From positions 11,112,271-11,176,270 of the forward strand of contig JAJEKV010000013.1 in assembly GCA_021234155.1 (NCBI GenBank): a DNA stretch of 64,000 nucleotides, read 5' to 3'. The notes under the pieces were generated by a model. It was not told where the DNA came from. It did not search any database and was given only the letters and a program-made list of their open reading frames with translations. Below are positions 1 to 9,770 of this stretch, piece after piece. The translations under genes and the position numbers were made by a program. Source of the stretch: Isoetes taiwanensis (taxonomy: Eukaryota > Streptophyta > Lycopodiopsida > Isoetales > Isoetaceae). The stretch's first letter is position 1; each line of letters begins with the position of its first letter.

Positions 1-899
1 TCCTGTGCAGCATATCCTGCCATCACGGTAGGCCAACTTATGGCATTCCTTTTCAGACATTGAAAAGCTGGCTAGCTTTTTTGAGCTGTCCACATTGTGT
101 ATATGCCGCCAGCATTGTGTTCCAGGATACCACATCATGCTGAGGCATTTGTAAAATACTTCAAACTAGTCCCAGTTTGGTATACACTGAAATAATTGTA
201 TTCCATAAAACCATATCTGGGTTTGGCATCTATTCAAATAGTTTAAAGGCATCAACAAAATGCCCCTGCTGAGCAAGACCCAAGATTCCATGTTACCATC
301 CAAACATTTCTGATCTGCAAATTTGACACCAACCTGAAAGGCTTGCCATTTCCTGAGAATAAGGCTAGAGGCAGCAGTTAGAGCCATAAATCCATAATCG
401 GGAGGCAGAGAAATGGATGTTGTTGTGTATCTACAGATCCAGCGAAAAAATGAAGATGGAAACTTTGGGCAAGCAACATGGAGTACCAGCGCTGGGAGCA
501 GAGACCACCTCCACCGGCTTGCCAAGACACCAAAGATAAAGGACTCACCTGCAAAGACAGGCCAAAAGCGGGTACCATCTAGGCACATTCTGGCATATCA
601 CAGTATATGCCAATCCACCACCACAACTGAGGGTTTGCCCTTTTGGGAAACCCAAGAAGGTATTAAAACATGATAGACTCAATTTTATCAGACCATAAAG
701 AAGAACCATCATTAACTTAATAAATTGATGAGAACAAAATGCACAAACAGCTCCTTCAACTGAGAAACACAATTTTAATAGAGCTTGGCAATTGAAGATG
801 GCTAGCAAGGGATTGGCATTCTTGACGCATATGAACAATACAATAAATAAGAAACATGTTCTTTTAACTTTAGACAATTTGCTTGCAAATTCCTTGTAA
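1..899. other. Region downstream of the TXNDC9-type gene
   Basis: This stretch lies 3' of the minus-strand gene that ends at 900. It contains a 140-codon minus-strand open frame (166-588) and an overlapping frame (545-961). I recognise no domain in either. The second frame overlaps the last exon of the neighbouring gene out of phase, so it is a shadow. The region probably holds the 3' UTR and intergenic DNA. I see no repeat with clear ends and no RNA gene. Confidence 0.4.
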
Positions 900-2498
900 T
901 CATTCAGAGTCACTGTCCGAGTAAGCACTGGAACGCACATTTCTTGGGGCAGAATATTCATTGTTTGATGTCTCCAACTTTGTGATTATTCCTGATGATG
1001 AAAATAGGGATTCACAGTATAAACTTCTGTTCAAAAATTACCACAACAAAGAGATCCACTACCTTTTTTCTGGAGAAGGGATTCGAAGGTGCTTGTAGGA
1101 AAATCATCAATCCCACCCAATTCTTGAAATCCAACTATCCTATCAAATGCTACTCCATTTCTGAAGTTTGAAAACTAATACTTAGACAATTAACAGTAAG
1201 AATATGATGCTTGATGCTGCAAGAATAAATACCTGAAAAGGATGACACATGGCAACAATTTTACCGCCAATTTCGATACAAAAAAGGGGCATTTCTGCAC
1301 ACAGAACATGACAGAAAAGTTATTGTAACATTTAATAGAAAATTGATCATGCATTCAATCCATAAAGTTTCTGAAACTGCGCACACCTCTGCGTCGATCA
1401 TCACAAACTTGGTATCCATATATTTTGGGGCCAGGAGTTTTAAATGTTTGTTCACTACTCTGTAATAGTTGTAACATCAGTTAAAAGATACTCTACAGTA
1501 ATATTAACTAGTTATAAGAACTGTATCACATACTTGCACCGAACAAACTCTTGATGGTAAAAATGGCATACCACCTTTTCACTTTTCGTAACTTCTTCTA
1601 GGAAATCACCTTCAGTTATCTGCTCATATAAGCCATTAATATTTAAAAGAGTGCTTTCAGAAACACCTATTATTGCTTTGCTGTAAAAGCATCTCTTATG
1701 TTTTGGTTTACGCATACCTCACCTCCCTATACTCTCCATGCCCCTTTTGTTGCAAGGACTGCCGTTTCTCAGCCTCTCTCTGTCAGATGCCAAATTATAG
1801 TCCATTGATACTGTCAAAAGCACGATCAATGCCACAACTAACCTTAAGGGATGCAATGCGTTCAGCATGAAGTCGTTCAAGCTCGGGATCCTATAGCCAC
1901 CCAGTTAATAATCACTATACATTAACCCAGCTTGAAAAAAAACTTTGTTAAACACAAGGGATTTCAAATTTTTGCATGCATTTTGCTATTCCAGCACCAT
2001 TTTAAAACGTCAAGATGACTGGCGTGCACGTAACTTTAAAATGATGTCCTTTTTTTTAATGGAGGAGAACTGAAATATAAGTGGCTGATATGTGTATAGA
2101 AATCAAAGGTAAACCCAAAAGAATTCTAAATATTAACTGATTAGATACAAAAACTTAAGACTACTCAATACATCTGCGAGGTCATCAAGGTCCACTTCAG
2201 CTACAGCCTTCTTTTCCTTTTCTGCAGCAAGAACCTCCTGGAAAAGGCAACATAGATTTTTAAGAAATGACCAATTTGAAGCAAGAAATAACCAATAAAG
2301 CACAGAATTTAAAGGAAACCAACGAAATTCTTTATGAGTAGAGAATCACGTGATCTAAATCGCTTAAAACAGCGATCTATTTTTCTGTGAAATAAATAGG
2401 TTAAGGGAATGTACCTGTTTGTAGTCTCGAGCAGCAGCCGCCATGGCCCTTCCGAAGGCAATGTCGGACAAAGTGGAACCGAAACTTTCCTTGTCCAT
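900..2498 (-). CDS. TXNDC9: Phosducin-like / thioredoxin domain-containing protein 9 homolog (nine exons)
   Basis: A complete split gene can be assembled. Exons on the minus strand are 2498-2415, 2237-2172, 1890-1843, 1779-1723, 1619-1534, 1459-1387, 1294-1233, 1160-1063 and 991-900. All introns are GT-AG and phases fit, giving 221 residues. The N-terminus is MDKESFGSTLSDIAFGRAMA. It is followed by the family signature DPELERLHAERIASLK, then EGDFLEEVTKSEKVVCHFYH, then the thioredoxin-fold core (KHLKLLAPKYMDTKFVMIDAE, KLLPCVILF, VGFQELGG). As in the family, the redox CXXC is absent. The C-terminus is an SDSDSE tail ending in TGA. Family members (animal TXNDC9, plant PLP3) are cytosolic co-factors of the CCT chaperonin in tubulin and actin folding, and plant PLP3 is linked to microtubule assembly. 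Length matches the family (about 220-230 residues). The gene looks functional. A hAT element sits 57 bp upstream of the ATG. Family assignment is firm; PLP3 versus TXNDC9 naming is a matter of convention. Confidence 0.93.
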
Positions 2499-2555
2499 TG
2501 CTACGGCACTGCTTCACGACGCTAGATCGGGTTGTCTGTGAAGGCGATCTCCGGG

Positions 2556-3698
2556 CAGTGTTAAAATTTGACGGCTTTCATGCCCATTTTTTGCTATTTT
2601 GCCCGTCAAAACGGGCAGAAAAAAAATGTGCCCTGCATATGACGGGCATCAAATAGTTAAATGCCCGTCATCGGAAAGACAAAAAAAATATTTACACGTC
2701 ATTTGAAAGGCTAAAAATGTAGATTTGCCTGTCATTTTTTTTTATAGTTCATCCATATAATATATTTAATGTAATATGGTTTATGCCTGTAGTTTCTACG
2801 TATATCACCATAAATAAAAATACTTAGTTAGGAATGCCAATGGTTTCGGTAATGGTTATTATCATAATTAATATCGTCGTCAAATTTAACTCGTCGTGTA
2901 ATGCAATTTGTCAACCATTGAGTATATCCAACAATATTGAACACTTCTTGTATTCTACTGTATACACCATTTTTTTGGGTGGGGAAAATTGGAAATTTGG
3001 GAAACAGCCGAGCTACTGTGCCGTCGAATCGATTCGTATCGCATATCCTTCAAATGATGTGGATAGAGATAAAGAAACTACAGAATGGCTGGAAACTTTA
3101 CTTTTGAAGTTTGCTTCAAAGGTTGATCGGCTACGATATTTAAGTGAGAGAGAAGACTTTGGTGGGGCAATTTACAGGGCTGTGAAGAATAAATGATGGT
3201 GGCTTGGTCTATTTGTAGAGATGAAAGTGGAACTTGTGATAGTTGGTGGAAAGTTTTCGGGCCCTAATGAATTTATGGCATGGTCATTTCTGGAAGTACA
3301 GCAAGTTGTGAGCGAGGTTTTTCTCGCCAAAATGCTATCAAGAGTGCTACAAGAACTCGTATGAACCTAGAGACACTTGATGCAACAATGTTGATCTCAA
3401 TGTGTGATGAACCATTTGAATCTATAATTTGGCAAGCATGTTTTAAGGATTGGTATACAACAAAAAGACCCAGAGAAAAATGCCACTCGTTAGTTGATCC
3501 ATTTATATACTTTTTTTGAGTTATCATGCAAGTAATACAAATGGATATTTTTTCTATATTTTTTAAGTAAAATCTTGGATTCTGTCATTTTAAATTTTTG
3601 TACGGCATTTGAAAGGTTGGAATTTGAGAACTTTCTGTCATGCGAAAGACATAAAATTATTTTGCCTGTCATTAGAAAACCGTCAAATTTTAACACTG
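2556..3698 (+). mobile_element. hAT1: internally deleted hAT transposon in the TXNDC9 upstream region
   Basis: The element is bounded by a 19 bp perfect terminal inverted repeat, CAGTGTTAAAATTTGACGG. The repeat continues with one mismatch for a few more bases. It is flanked by a perfect 8 bp target-site duplication, TCTCCGGG (2548-2555 and 3699-3706). An 8 bp duplication with CA-G termini is diagnostic of the hAT superfamily. Subterminal regions carry many copies of a GCCCGTCA / GCCTGTCATT motif on both sides, like known hAT transposase-binding sites. The 1143 bp interior keeps only the 3' part of a transposase gene, so the copy is non-autonomous. Confidence 0.95.
2990..3519 (+). pseudogene. 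hAT transposase C-terminal remnant (dimerisation domain)
   Basis: Two open segments remain inside hAT1. The first (about 2990-3196) encodes a stretch ending in EDFGGAIYRAVKNK before a stop. The second (3280-3519) encodes STASCERGFSRQNAIKSATR followed by RMNLETLDATMLISM. This is the conserved C-terminal hAT dimerisation (hATC) region, in the form seen in ZNF862-like transposases. The N-terminal zinc finger and most of the RNase-H-like catalytic core are missing. It cannot encode an active enzyme. The classification rests on the SERxFSxxxxIK...R..LxxxxLD pattern, which is distinctive. Confidence 0.85.
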
Positions 3699-3706
3699 TC
3701 TCCGGG

Positions 3707-4169
3707 GGAAATATTGGCTCCGTTTGAGTTCGATTCCGAAGAACTGTCAAAAACCATAATTGCCTTTTCTTTATATTAATGCCCGTGGCGACCTAGGAGT
3801 ACAAGAAAAGGCTGGCATTTAATCCTAGTCCTAGTAATATATTCTTGTCTTTAGCATTTAACACGGTTGCCTAACACAAGGTGACGAATTTGCTGCGATT
3901 CTAGCTATGCCACGTGTCATATCACGTCATCTTTTTTCCATCTCAACCGTTAGATCTTCTAATTTATGAATCGACGGCTAGAAAAAATAGAAAACCCAGG
4001 TAATTCCTTGGCGGTCAAGCCCCTAACCATTCCGACCCAAATCCAAATCCAAAATCGGATATTATGGAGCCGCTTGATAGGTGCATATGCTTGGCACGAT
4101 ATTGTCTTGTGGATTACTTTGTTCTATGGATACTTGAGAATCATGGGAACTTGAACAAGAGAAGCGTGT
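3707..4169. promoter_or_regulatory. Probable original upstream region of the TXNDC9-type gene, displaced by hAT1
   Basis: Removing hAT1 and one target duplication joins this sequence directly to the 5' leader at 2499-2555. It contains a G-box core (CCACGTGT at 3910-3917) and a second ACGT core just downstream (TCACGTCA). It also has a CAACCGTTAGATC-type motif often seen in plant upstream DNA. No long open frame is convincing. The regulatory role is inferred from position and motifs only. Confidence 0.4.
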
Positions 4170-4916
4170 TATGGCATATTCAACAAAACACGGACTTATT
4201 CAGATATAATAGACGAGGATATCATTTTAAGACTATATATCATGTTTAATTCTTCTTGATTCTTATAATTTCTACAAGTTTTAACCATATAACTTTATCT
4301 TTAAATTGAAGTATAATTGTCATAGAAACATACAATTGCTTTATAAACTAACTTTCACGTGAATCTATTTAGAATTAGACATTTCAAGAATATAAAATTT
4401 TAATTTTTAGTGATTTCTTATTAAATTTAAATTTGGCAATCAGGATAATTTGTAAATAAAATATGATGGTCTGATAAGTGATTGACTTAAAATTATATGA
4501 GAATTTCACAATTTACAAACTCTTAGCACTTAAAATATACTTTAAAAAAGTGCTAGATTAAAATTAATCAAAAGATAAAGTTCATGTTTTAATGACAAAT
4601 ATTGAATAGTTTATTATCGATGAAATAAATATATATTAAAAATTAATTAAAAAAATTATCCAAACTTTTTTAATTAAAACATAAACATAATTATTTGATT
4701 CATTTCATCTAAACTTTCTTTAAACATTTAAAAACAATAACATTTTAATCATATAGAGTTCATCTTAGATAAAAATTTAATTTTAAATAGATTTAAAGTA
4801 AAAAATTAGTAAACTTTTAACTATCATACTTTTTATTTGAAGATAAACTGTAAATTTTATAAAAATTAATTAGAGAGTTAAAAATACATATAATCTTATC
4901 ACGGCACTGACCAATT
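4170..4916 (+). repeat. AT-rich TIR element, copy A (right end missing)
   Basis: This sequence aligns along its length with copy B (5219-9366, interrupted) and copy C (58985-59782). It starts with the family's left terminus (GCATATTCAACAAAA then GGACTTATTCAG). It runs in the same order through GAATTAGACATTTCAAGAATATAAA and GATTGACTTAAAA to AATCTTATCACGGCA. It then stops, lacking the last ~60 bp and the right inverted repeat present in B and C. It has no coding capacity. Confidence 0.75.
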
Positions 4917-4930
4917 TTGAGGTTCTGCAG

Positions 4931-5218
4931 GAAATATTGTTACAAAAGAGTACTGCAAACATCTCATTGAAGGATTATTAGAAAAACAAGAGGATGCATC
5001 AATTCAAATAGGAACAGAGAAAGAAGTTGCGAAATATGCCAATCAGTATGCTGATACTTTAATACAAGCCACCATAGCAGCTGCAAAGAGCGAACATGCA
5101 AGAAAACTAACTGTGCCCATGTACTAAAGGGGCTTCAGCAGCTGGGGCAGGTTCAGCCCATCGGATGCCTTGAGAAATTTGAGAAGCTAGCAAAGGAACA
5201 GAAAGAGCTTATGAATAG
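4931..5218 (+). pseudogene. Gene-like fragment between AT-rich element copies A and B
   Basis: Right after CTGCAG there is a codon-like open stretch reading NIVTKEYCKHLIEGLLEKQE and onward through KYANQYADTLIQATIAAAKS. A frameshift near 5115 leads into a second open stretch, VLKGLQQLGQVQPIGCLEKF then EKLAKEQKELMNS. Composition is helical and lysine/glutamate-rich, quite unlike the AT-rich DNA on both sides. I do not recognise the family. It could be exon sequence carried between the two repeats or a decayed resident gene. No start codon or complete exon structure is visible. Confidence 0.4.
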
Positions 5219-5311
5219 TATGACATATTCAAGAAAATCAAGTCTTATTCGTATTTAATAAATAGCACTTTAAGGATGCCATTAAGATTATATGTATTGT
5301 TTAATCTTTAT

Positions 5312-5420
5312 AGGGAAAGTTACCCAAATGCCCTTGCGAAATGGGCAATTTACCAAAGTACCCCTATCAAACTGAAAATTACCAAAATGCCCTTCAGGCA
5401 GCCAAGGGCAGGCAAACGGC
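5312..5420 (+). repeat. MULE left terminal inverted repeat
   Basis: This pairs with the reverse complement of 8594-8702. Visible differences are mostly single T/C or A/G changes (for example AAGTTACCC versus AAGTCACCC, TTACCAAAG versus TTACTAAAG). A GC-richer tail (GCCAAGGGCAGGCAAACGG) is also shared. Confidence 0.92.
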
Positions 5421-5464
5421 AACGGCAAGGGCAGGCAACGGCATGATTGATTGCAATTGAACGA

Positions 5465-6060
5465 GAGTGGATGGATTGATTTTCTGTTCTGATCAACGAG
5501 AGTGGTGGCTCATTTGATGCATTTGTGGATGCATTGGACTTTGAGTTTAATTCTGATTCAGAAAGCCAGAACCGGCATATACTGGAATTAGAGGAAAATC
5601 AAGTTTATGAAGCTTCAACATCATACAGTGACAACATGCCCACGGGAGAAAAACACATATTACCCAACGCTAAACATAACTGCAACTTTTCCATAGAAAA
5701 TAATTTTATAGAAGCATTCTGCCATGAGAAGTCCATGCTAGCTGATAACTCCAGCCCTGACTTGAACTGTAACTGGAACTCCAAAGCACCATGATTTGAT
5801 GAAAAGTGAGCATATCTCACATTCTGAATCCAGGGAAGCACAGCAGCTACTTAGCCTGGACATTCACAACATAAAGAAACCACAGTATCCTCTTTACTAT
5901 TCAACTTGAATGAATGTTCTTAAGAAAACACGCTTGTTTTCTGGGTCAGTTATGATATCAAAGACTGCATCAGGAAGGATGCCCACTTTGAATATTGAAT
6001 GCACTTGACAAAGAGAGCCTTTTGGAACTGCTTCATGCTCCATTGCAAGAAATGCTACAG
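5465..6060 (+). pseudogene. Captured gene-like fragment inside the MULE (opposite strand to transposase)
   Basis: Between the left TIR and the transposase 3' end, the plus strand reads as a decayed coding sequence. From about 5470 it gives GGSFDAFVDALDFEFNSDSE and continues to SSPDLNCNWNS, about 105 codons open, then a stop. A one-base shift continues it as HDLMKSEHISHSESREAQQL then [19 protein letters not shown]. Further open pieces follow ([38 protein letters not shown] near 6017-6077). Serine/acidic composition looks like a regulatory or disordered host protein. I do not recognise it. Orientation opposite to the transposase and the decayed frame fit a transduplicated host fragment. Confidence 0.5.
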
Positions 6061-6177
6061 AAAGAACTACTTAATTAACAACAAGTTCACAAGCTGCAGG
6101 AAGAACTACTTAATTAACAACAAGTTCACAAGCTGCAGAAAGAACTACTTAATTAACAACAAGTTCACAAGCTGCAG
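6061..6177 (+). repeat. Three exact 39 bp tandem repeats inside the MULE
   Basis: Units are 6061-6099, 6100-6138 and 6139-6177. They are identical except for the first base of the second unit (G instead of A). Each unit contains the palindromes TTAATTAA and CTGCAG. The repeat starts inside the end of the captured gene-like fragment (QKELLN), so it probably arose by local duplication after capture. Confidence 0.95.
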
Positions 6178-6297
6178 TCTTCGTAAGCTAGAAACTGCTC
6201 CAGTATTCCTGTTTATTATGTAATAGTAAGAAATCAATCTCATAATTAAAAAAGAAGTCACAAAACACTTCACCTCGCAAATAAAATACCTGCAATT

Positions 6298-8073
6298 TCA
6301 ATTGGTACTCCTGCAAGTTCTGCGGTTGTGACCGACACTTTTGCATCTTGAACATTTTACTGCTTTCTTATCATCCTCAGTAGGCGATCTTATTCTCCTC
6401 TTCTTAGGTCGCCCTGGCAATCGAGATGTCTGTGGAGGAAGCATATCTGTGGCTGCCGCAACTTCACCACTATGAATCACTGGAGAGATAACCCCTTCGT
6501 AAGTTGCATAGTACACGCACAACCGATATGCCTCATAGGTGTACATCTGCACTTGTTGTTTCTTGAATAGAATTGATGTAGCAGCATGGGCACAAGGAAT
6601 TCCAGACTTCTGCCATCTCAAGCAAGAGCATGTACCAGCTTGCACATCGACCACATGCTCATGTTTTGCAGTTACAATCTTGAACATAAATTCAGTGGAT
6701 GGAAGAACCCCTCTGTAATAACGCAACGCACGAGCAATAGCAACTTTGATCGCATCATCTACCTCTTTCACAACTGCAAAAGGGCTCTGTCTAGCAGCCA
6801 TCCATGCATCAAATCCTTCCTTTCGACGGTCATAAAACCATGTCATCATCTTGTCACAAATCATAGTCAATATGGACAGTATGGGCTTGTCTCTTACTTC
6901 AAGCAGCCAAGAATTCAAAGATTCTGCAATGTTAGAGGTAAGATGACCAAACCGATGGCCTGGAAAATATGCTTCTGCCCAATATCGAGGATGACGCATC
7001 TCATCGAGCAGCCAAGTTTGAGCGGCAGCATTTGCAGTCCCAATTGCTTGTAAAACTTCTTGAAACTTGGGAATTGTTTCTACACGAGCTGCTTTCCACA
7101 ACAATTTGACCAGCTCTATACTCTTAAGTTCCTTTTTGAAATTCTCTGCTAAATGCCTCAGACAATATCCATGCACTGCATTCTCCCCAAAAACAGCTGA
7201 CACTCCTTCCAATATTCCTTTCTGTCGATCAGACAAAAAGACAACCGCTCTATTGAGTGCTAAAGAACCTTGCAACTGAGTTAAAAACCAACACCAGTTG
7301 CTGTCATTCTCAATGGCAACCCATGCATATGCTAGTGGAAACAAAGACCCACGTGCGTCAACTGCAACTGCTGTAAGCAAAATTCCTCTATACCTGCTTG
7401 TTAGGAATGTCCCATCTAGGCCAATGACAGGCCGACAATGCCCAAATCCACTCAAGCTAGCGCCAAAAGCAAGAAACATTCTTGTGAACCTTTTCTGCTC
7501 ATCCTGTTGAACTGTACAAATACTACCAGGATTTGCTTCCATTAACCTGGAGCAGTAGTCATTCAACCGCTGATAAGCTTCTTCATGTGAACCGTGAAGT
7601 TCAGCCATTGCATTCTCTTTTGCTAACCATGCAACACGGTAGCTTATCTCTACTCCATGCTCTCTTCGGACATCAGCAACAAGGTCTGAAGGTTTATAAC
7701 TTTGGTGCTCAAGGAACTTACCAAGATATTTTTCCGTCACCCATTTTGAGTTAGCTTCCTTATTGTTTCTCTGATTAACCCCACCACAAGAATGCGCACC
7801 ACCTATGCTCTTAATTGTAACTTCAGCACTATCTGGAAGTTTAGAAGCGTGGATCATCCATGGACAACCTTCAGCAGCACACTTTACTCTGTATCTAGAA
7901 CGATCAGACTTAATCACTGATAATTCTACATGATCTTTGACTGCTTGATCTCGTACTGCAGCCTTGCATTCTTCAAATGAATCAAATTTGGCACCCTTAC
8001 ACAGTTCCATACCTGGACATACAACCTTCTGTGCTGGAAATTCTGGATTACCTTGCAAGGTAAGGAGAAGCAT
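6298..8073 (-). CDS. MULE transposase (MuDR family), intact reading frame
   Basis: A 591-residue open frame encodes a full plant MuDR-type transposase, which cuts and rejoins the element at its TIRs in the nucleus. In order: an N-terminal MuDR DNA-binding region (about 28-100, FDSFEECKAAV and VKCAAEGCPWMIHAS); the MULE catalytic domain with candidate DDE residues Asp220 (GLDGTFL), Asp282 (FLSDRQKGI) and Glu384 (SNIAESLNSW); a CCHC-type SWIM zinc finger (Cys482, Cys484, Cys494, His496); a GRPKKRR basic/AT-hook-like stretch (554-560); and a CX2CX4HX4C zinc knuckle (574-587). No internal stop or shift is seen. The true start is uncertain. The first residues (MLLLTLQ) precede conserved sequence and a GT-like splice context, so an upstream exon or a start at Met22 is possible. 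Confidence 0.95.
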   Translation of the reverse strand: MLLLTLQGNPEFPAQKVVCPGMELCKGAKFDSFEECKAAVRDQAVKDHVELSVIKSDRSRYRVKCAAEGCPWMIHASKLPDSAEVTIKSIGGAHSCGGVNQRNNKEANSKWVTEKYLGKFLEHQSYKPSDLVADVRREHGVEISYRVAWLAKENAMAELHGSHEEAYQRLNDYCSRLMEANPGSICTVQQDEQKRFTRMFLAFGASLSGFGHCRPVIGLDGTFLTSRYRGILLTAVAVDARGSLFPLAYAWVAIENDSNWCWFLTQLQGSLALNRAVVFLSDRQKGILEGVSAVFGENAVHGYCLRHLAENFKKELKSIELVKLLWKAARVETIPKFQEVLQAIGTANAAAQTWLLDEMRHPRYWAEAYFPGHRFGHLTSNIAESLNSWLLEVRDKPILSILTMICDKMMTWFYDRRKEGFDAWMAARQSPFAVVKEVDDAIKVAIARALRYYRGVLPSTEFMFKIVTAKHEHVVDVQAGTCSCLRWQKSGIPCAHAATSILFKKQQVQMYTYEAYRLCVYYATYEGVISPVIHSGEVAAATDMLPPQTSRLPGRPKKRRIRSPTEDDKKAVKCSRCKSVGHNRRTCRSTN

Positions 8074-8593
8074 TAACTATCTACTCTGGCAATTCATGCA
8101 TGCATTCTATTCTGGCAATGCATGCATGCTTGTTTTCTGCACTCCTTTCACTAATTGTAGTTGGCCCTGCACTGGAAGATTTGTACATCAACTCTAACAT
8201 GAAAGAAGAAAGAGCATACAGGAATTACTTTTGCCCTCTTAATTGCCCTCAAACTGTGGCCCAATTATCTCTGATTTGCTAGTACTAAGATCTGTTGTAA
8301 TAAGATTCAGGCTTTAAACCAGTATCCCTAAATACTATGATTTTTCCAGAAGAAACGGCATTGCTAGAAATTAACTATTTCTCCTTATCTTACAAGCACG
8401 TTTGGAAATTCCAGAAGGTAAACCGGTGCTCTGATGAGATGCTGGACGAATTCACTTGTTGAATTGCTGGACAAATTGACTTGTCGAATTCACTTGTTGA
8501 TGCTGGACGTCTCCTCCATGGGCAGCCTCCCTAATTTTCCCTCTGTTTCTCTAAACGGCAGCTTCCCTCCGTTTCACTCTGATCAATTTTCTG

Positions 8594-8702
8594 CCCGTTT
8601 GCTTGCCCTTGGCCGCCCGAAGGGCATTTTAGTAATTTTCGGTTTGATAGGGGTACTTTAGTAAATTGCCCATTTCGCAAGGGCATTTGGGTGACTTTCC
8701 CT
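8594..8702 (-). repeat. MULE right terminal inverted repeat
   Basis: Inverted partner of 5312-5420. It lies beyond the 5' side of the transposase. The roughly 520 bp between the ORF start (8073) and this TIR would hold the transposase promoter and 5' UTR. I see no long open frame there. Confidence 0.92.
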
Positions 8703-9366
8703 TGATTTTAATAATTTTTATAAGTTTTAATTTTAATTATAAAAGTTTATCTTTAGATTAAAGTGTAATGGTTATCAACGCATAAATTTAGAATTAGATA
8801 TTTTATGAATATATAATTTCAAATTTCAGTGATTTAACAAATTTAATATTTGGCAATCAGGATAATTTGTATATAAAACTTGATGGCTTAATAAGCGATT
8901 GAGTTACAACGAGGATTTTATAATTTGCAAACTCTTAGCACTTTTAAAAATATTCTAAGAAAAGTTTTAGATTGAAGTCTATTAAATGATAAATTTATAT
9001 TTTAATGACCATTTTTTAGATAGTTTATTATTGTTGAAATATGTATTTAATTTAGTTTTTAACAATTGTATGATTTACTTTATTAATCTATTCAACCTAG
9101 GCCTTTCTTTGAATATTTTGAAAGGACAAATATTTTAATCATATATAACTCTTTTGTATGAAATTTTAATTCTAAATAGATTGGAGTGAAAATTGATATA
9201 GAGATAAGTTTTATGCTTTAATAGTTATGATACTTCTAATTTAAAGATAAACTGATGATATTATTAAAATCAGCAGGAGCTGAAAAATATATATAATCGT
9301 ATCATAGCATCCTTGAAGTCTATCTATTAGATTTGAATAAGTCCAAATTTTGCTAAATATGTCATT

Positions 9367-9770
9367 GTTGCATAAAGGATCTGAAGCCTCTTTCGTTTCT
9401 GTGTTTGATATATAGATCAATCTACGAGGCACGCGAGCTTGATGCTTTACAGAACCATGACGGCAAGGGCAATGTAGAAGGTTCTTATTTTCTGTATTGG
9501 GTTTCTAAATGAAGCGTTTCAGGCATGATTCCATCGGAATATGGCTTGAGTTTAACTATGGCGATGAATCACGGATCCCCATCTTTTCGAAAAACACGAG
9601 CTTGATGCTTTGCGTAAACCAAATGATGGCAAGGGCAGTGTAGAAGGTTCTTATTTTCTGTATTGTGTTTCTAAATGAAGCATCTCAGGCATGATTCCAT
9701 GGGAATATGGCTCAAGTTTAAATATGGCGGATGAATCTGTGATCCCCACATTTTCAGAAACCATAAACCC
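9367..9770 (+). repeat. Tandem duplication, ~163 bp period
   Basis: The block starting at about 9435 (GAGCTTGATGCTTTACAG) recurs from 9598 (GAGCTTGATGCTTTGCGT). Shared order: GGCAAGGGCARTGTAGAAGG, TTCTTATTTTCTGTATTG, GGCATGATTCCATSGGAAT and GGCGGATGAATC-type sequence. The copies differ by scattered substitutions and small indels. The duplicated block reads as short codon-like pieces but has no open frame of useful length. Confidence 0.85.

Larger units (their letters stand above)
5312..8702 (-). mobile_element. MULE: potentially autonomous Mutator-like element with ~109 bp TIRs
   Basis: The termini are long inverted repeats, 5312-5420 and 8594-8702. They begin AGGGAAAGTYACCCAAATGC and differ at only a few positions. 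Flanks are TAATCTTTAT on the left and TGATTTTAAT on the right, agreeing at 7 of 10 positions, as expected for a decayed 9-10 bp target duplication. The 3391 bp element lies inside AT-rich copy B. It carries an uninterrupted transposase on the minus strand (6298-8073). It also carries gene-like sequence of opposite orientation near the left end and a three-unit 39 bp tandem repeat. TIR similarity and the open transposase suggest fairly recent activity. Confidence 0.92.
5219..9366 (+). repeat. AT-rich TIR element, copy B, split by the MULE insertion
   Basis: The left part is 5219-5311 and the right part 8703-9366. Together they give about 757 bp co-linear with copies A and C. The left end reads ATGACATATTCAAGAAAATC. 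The right end, reverse-complemented, reads AATGACATATTTAGCAAAAT then TTGGACTTATTCAAAT, so the family has inverted termini of roughly 45 bp. The MULE interrupts it at the TTAATCTTTAT / TGATTTTAAT position. The superfamily is not settled because no clear target duplication is visible. Confidence 0.7.

Noticed and set aside
166-961. Two minus-strand frames of about 140 codons
   Set aside because: No recognised motif; one overlaps the last TXNDC9 exon out of phase. Treated as downstream sequence.
6586-7754. Several plus-strand frames of 70-155 codons
   Set aside because: All lie antisense within the intact MULE transposase and carry no motifs.
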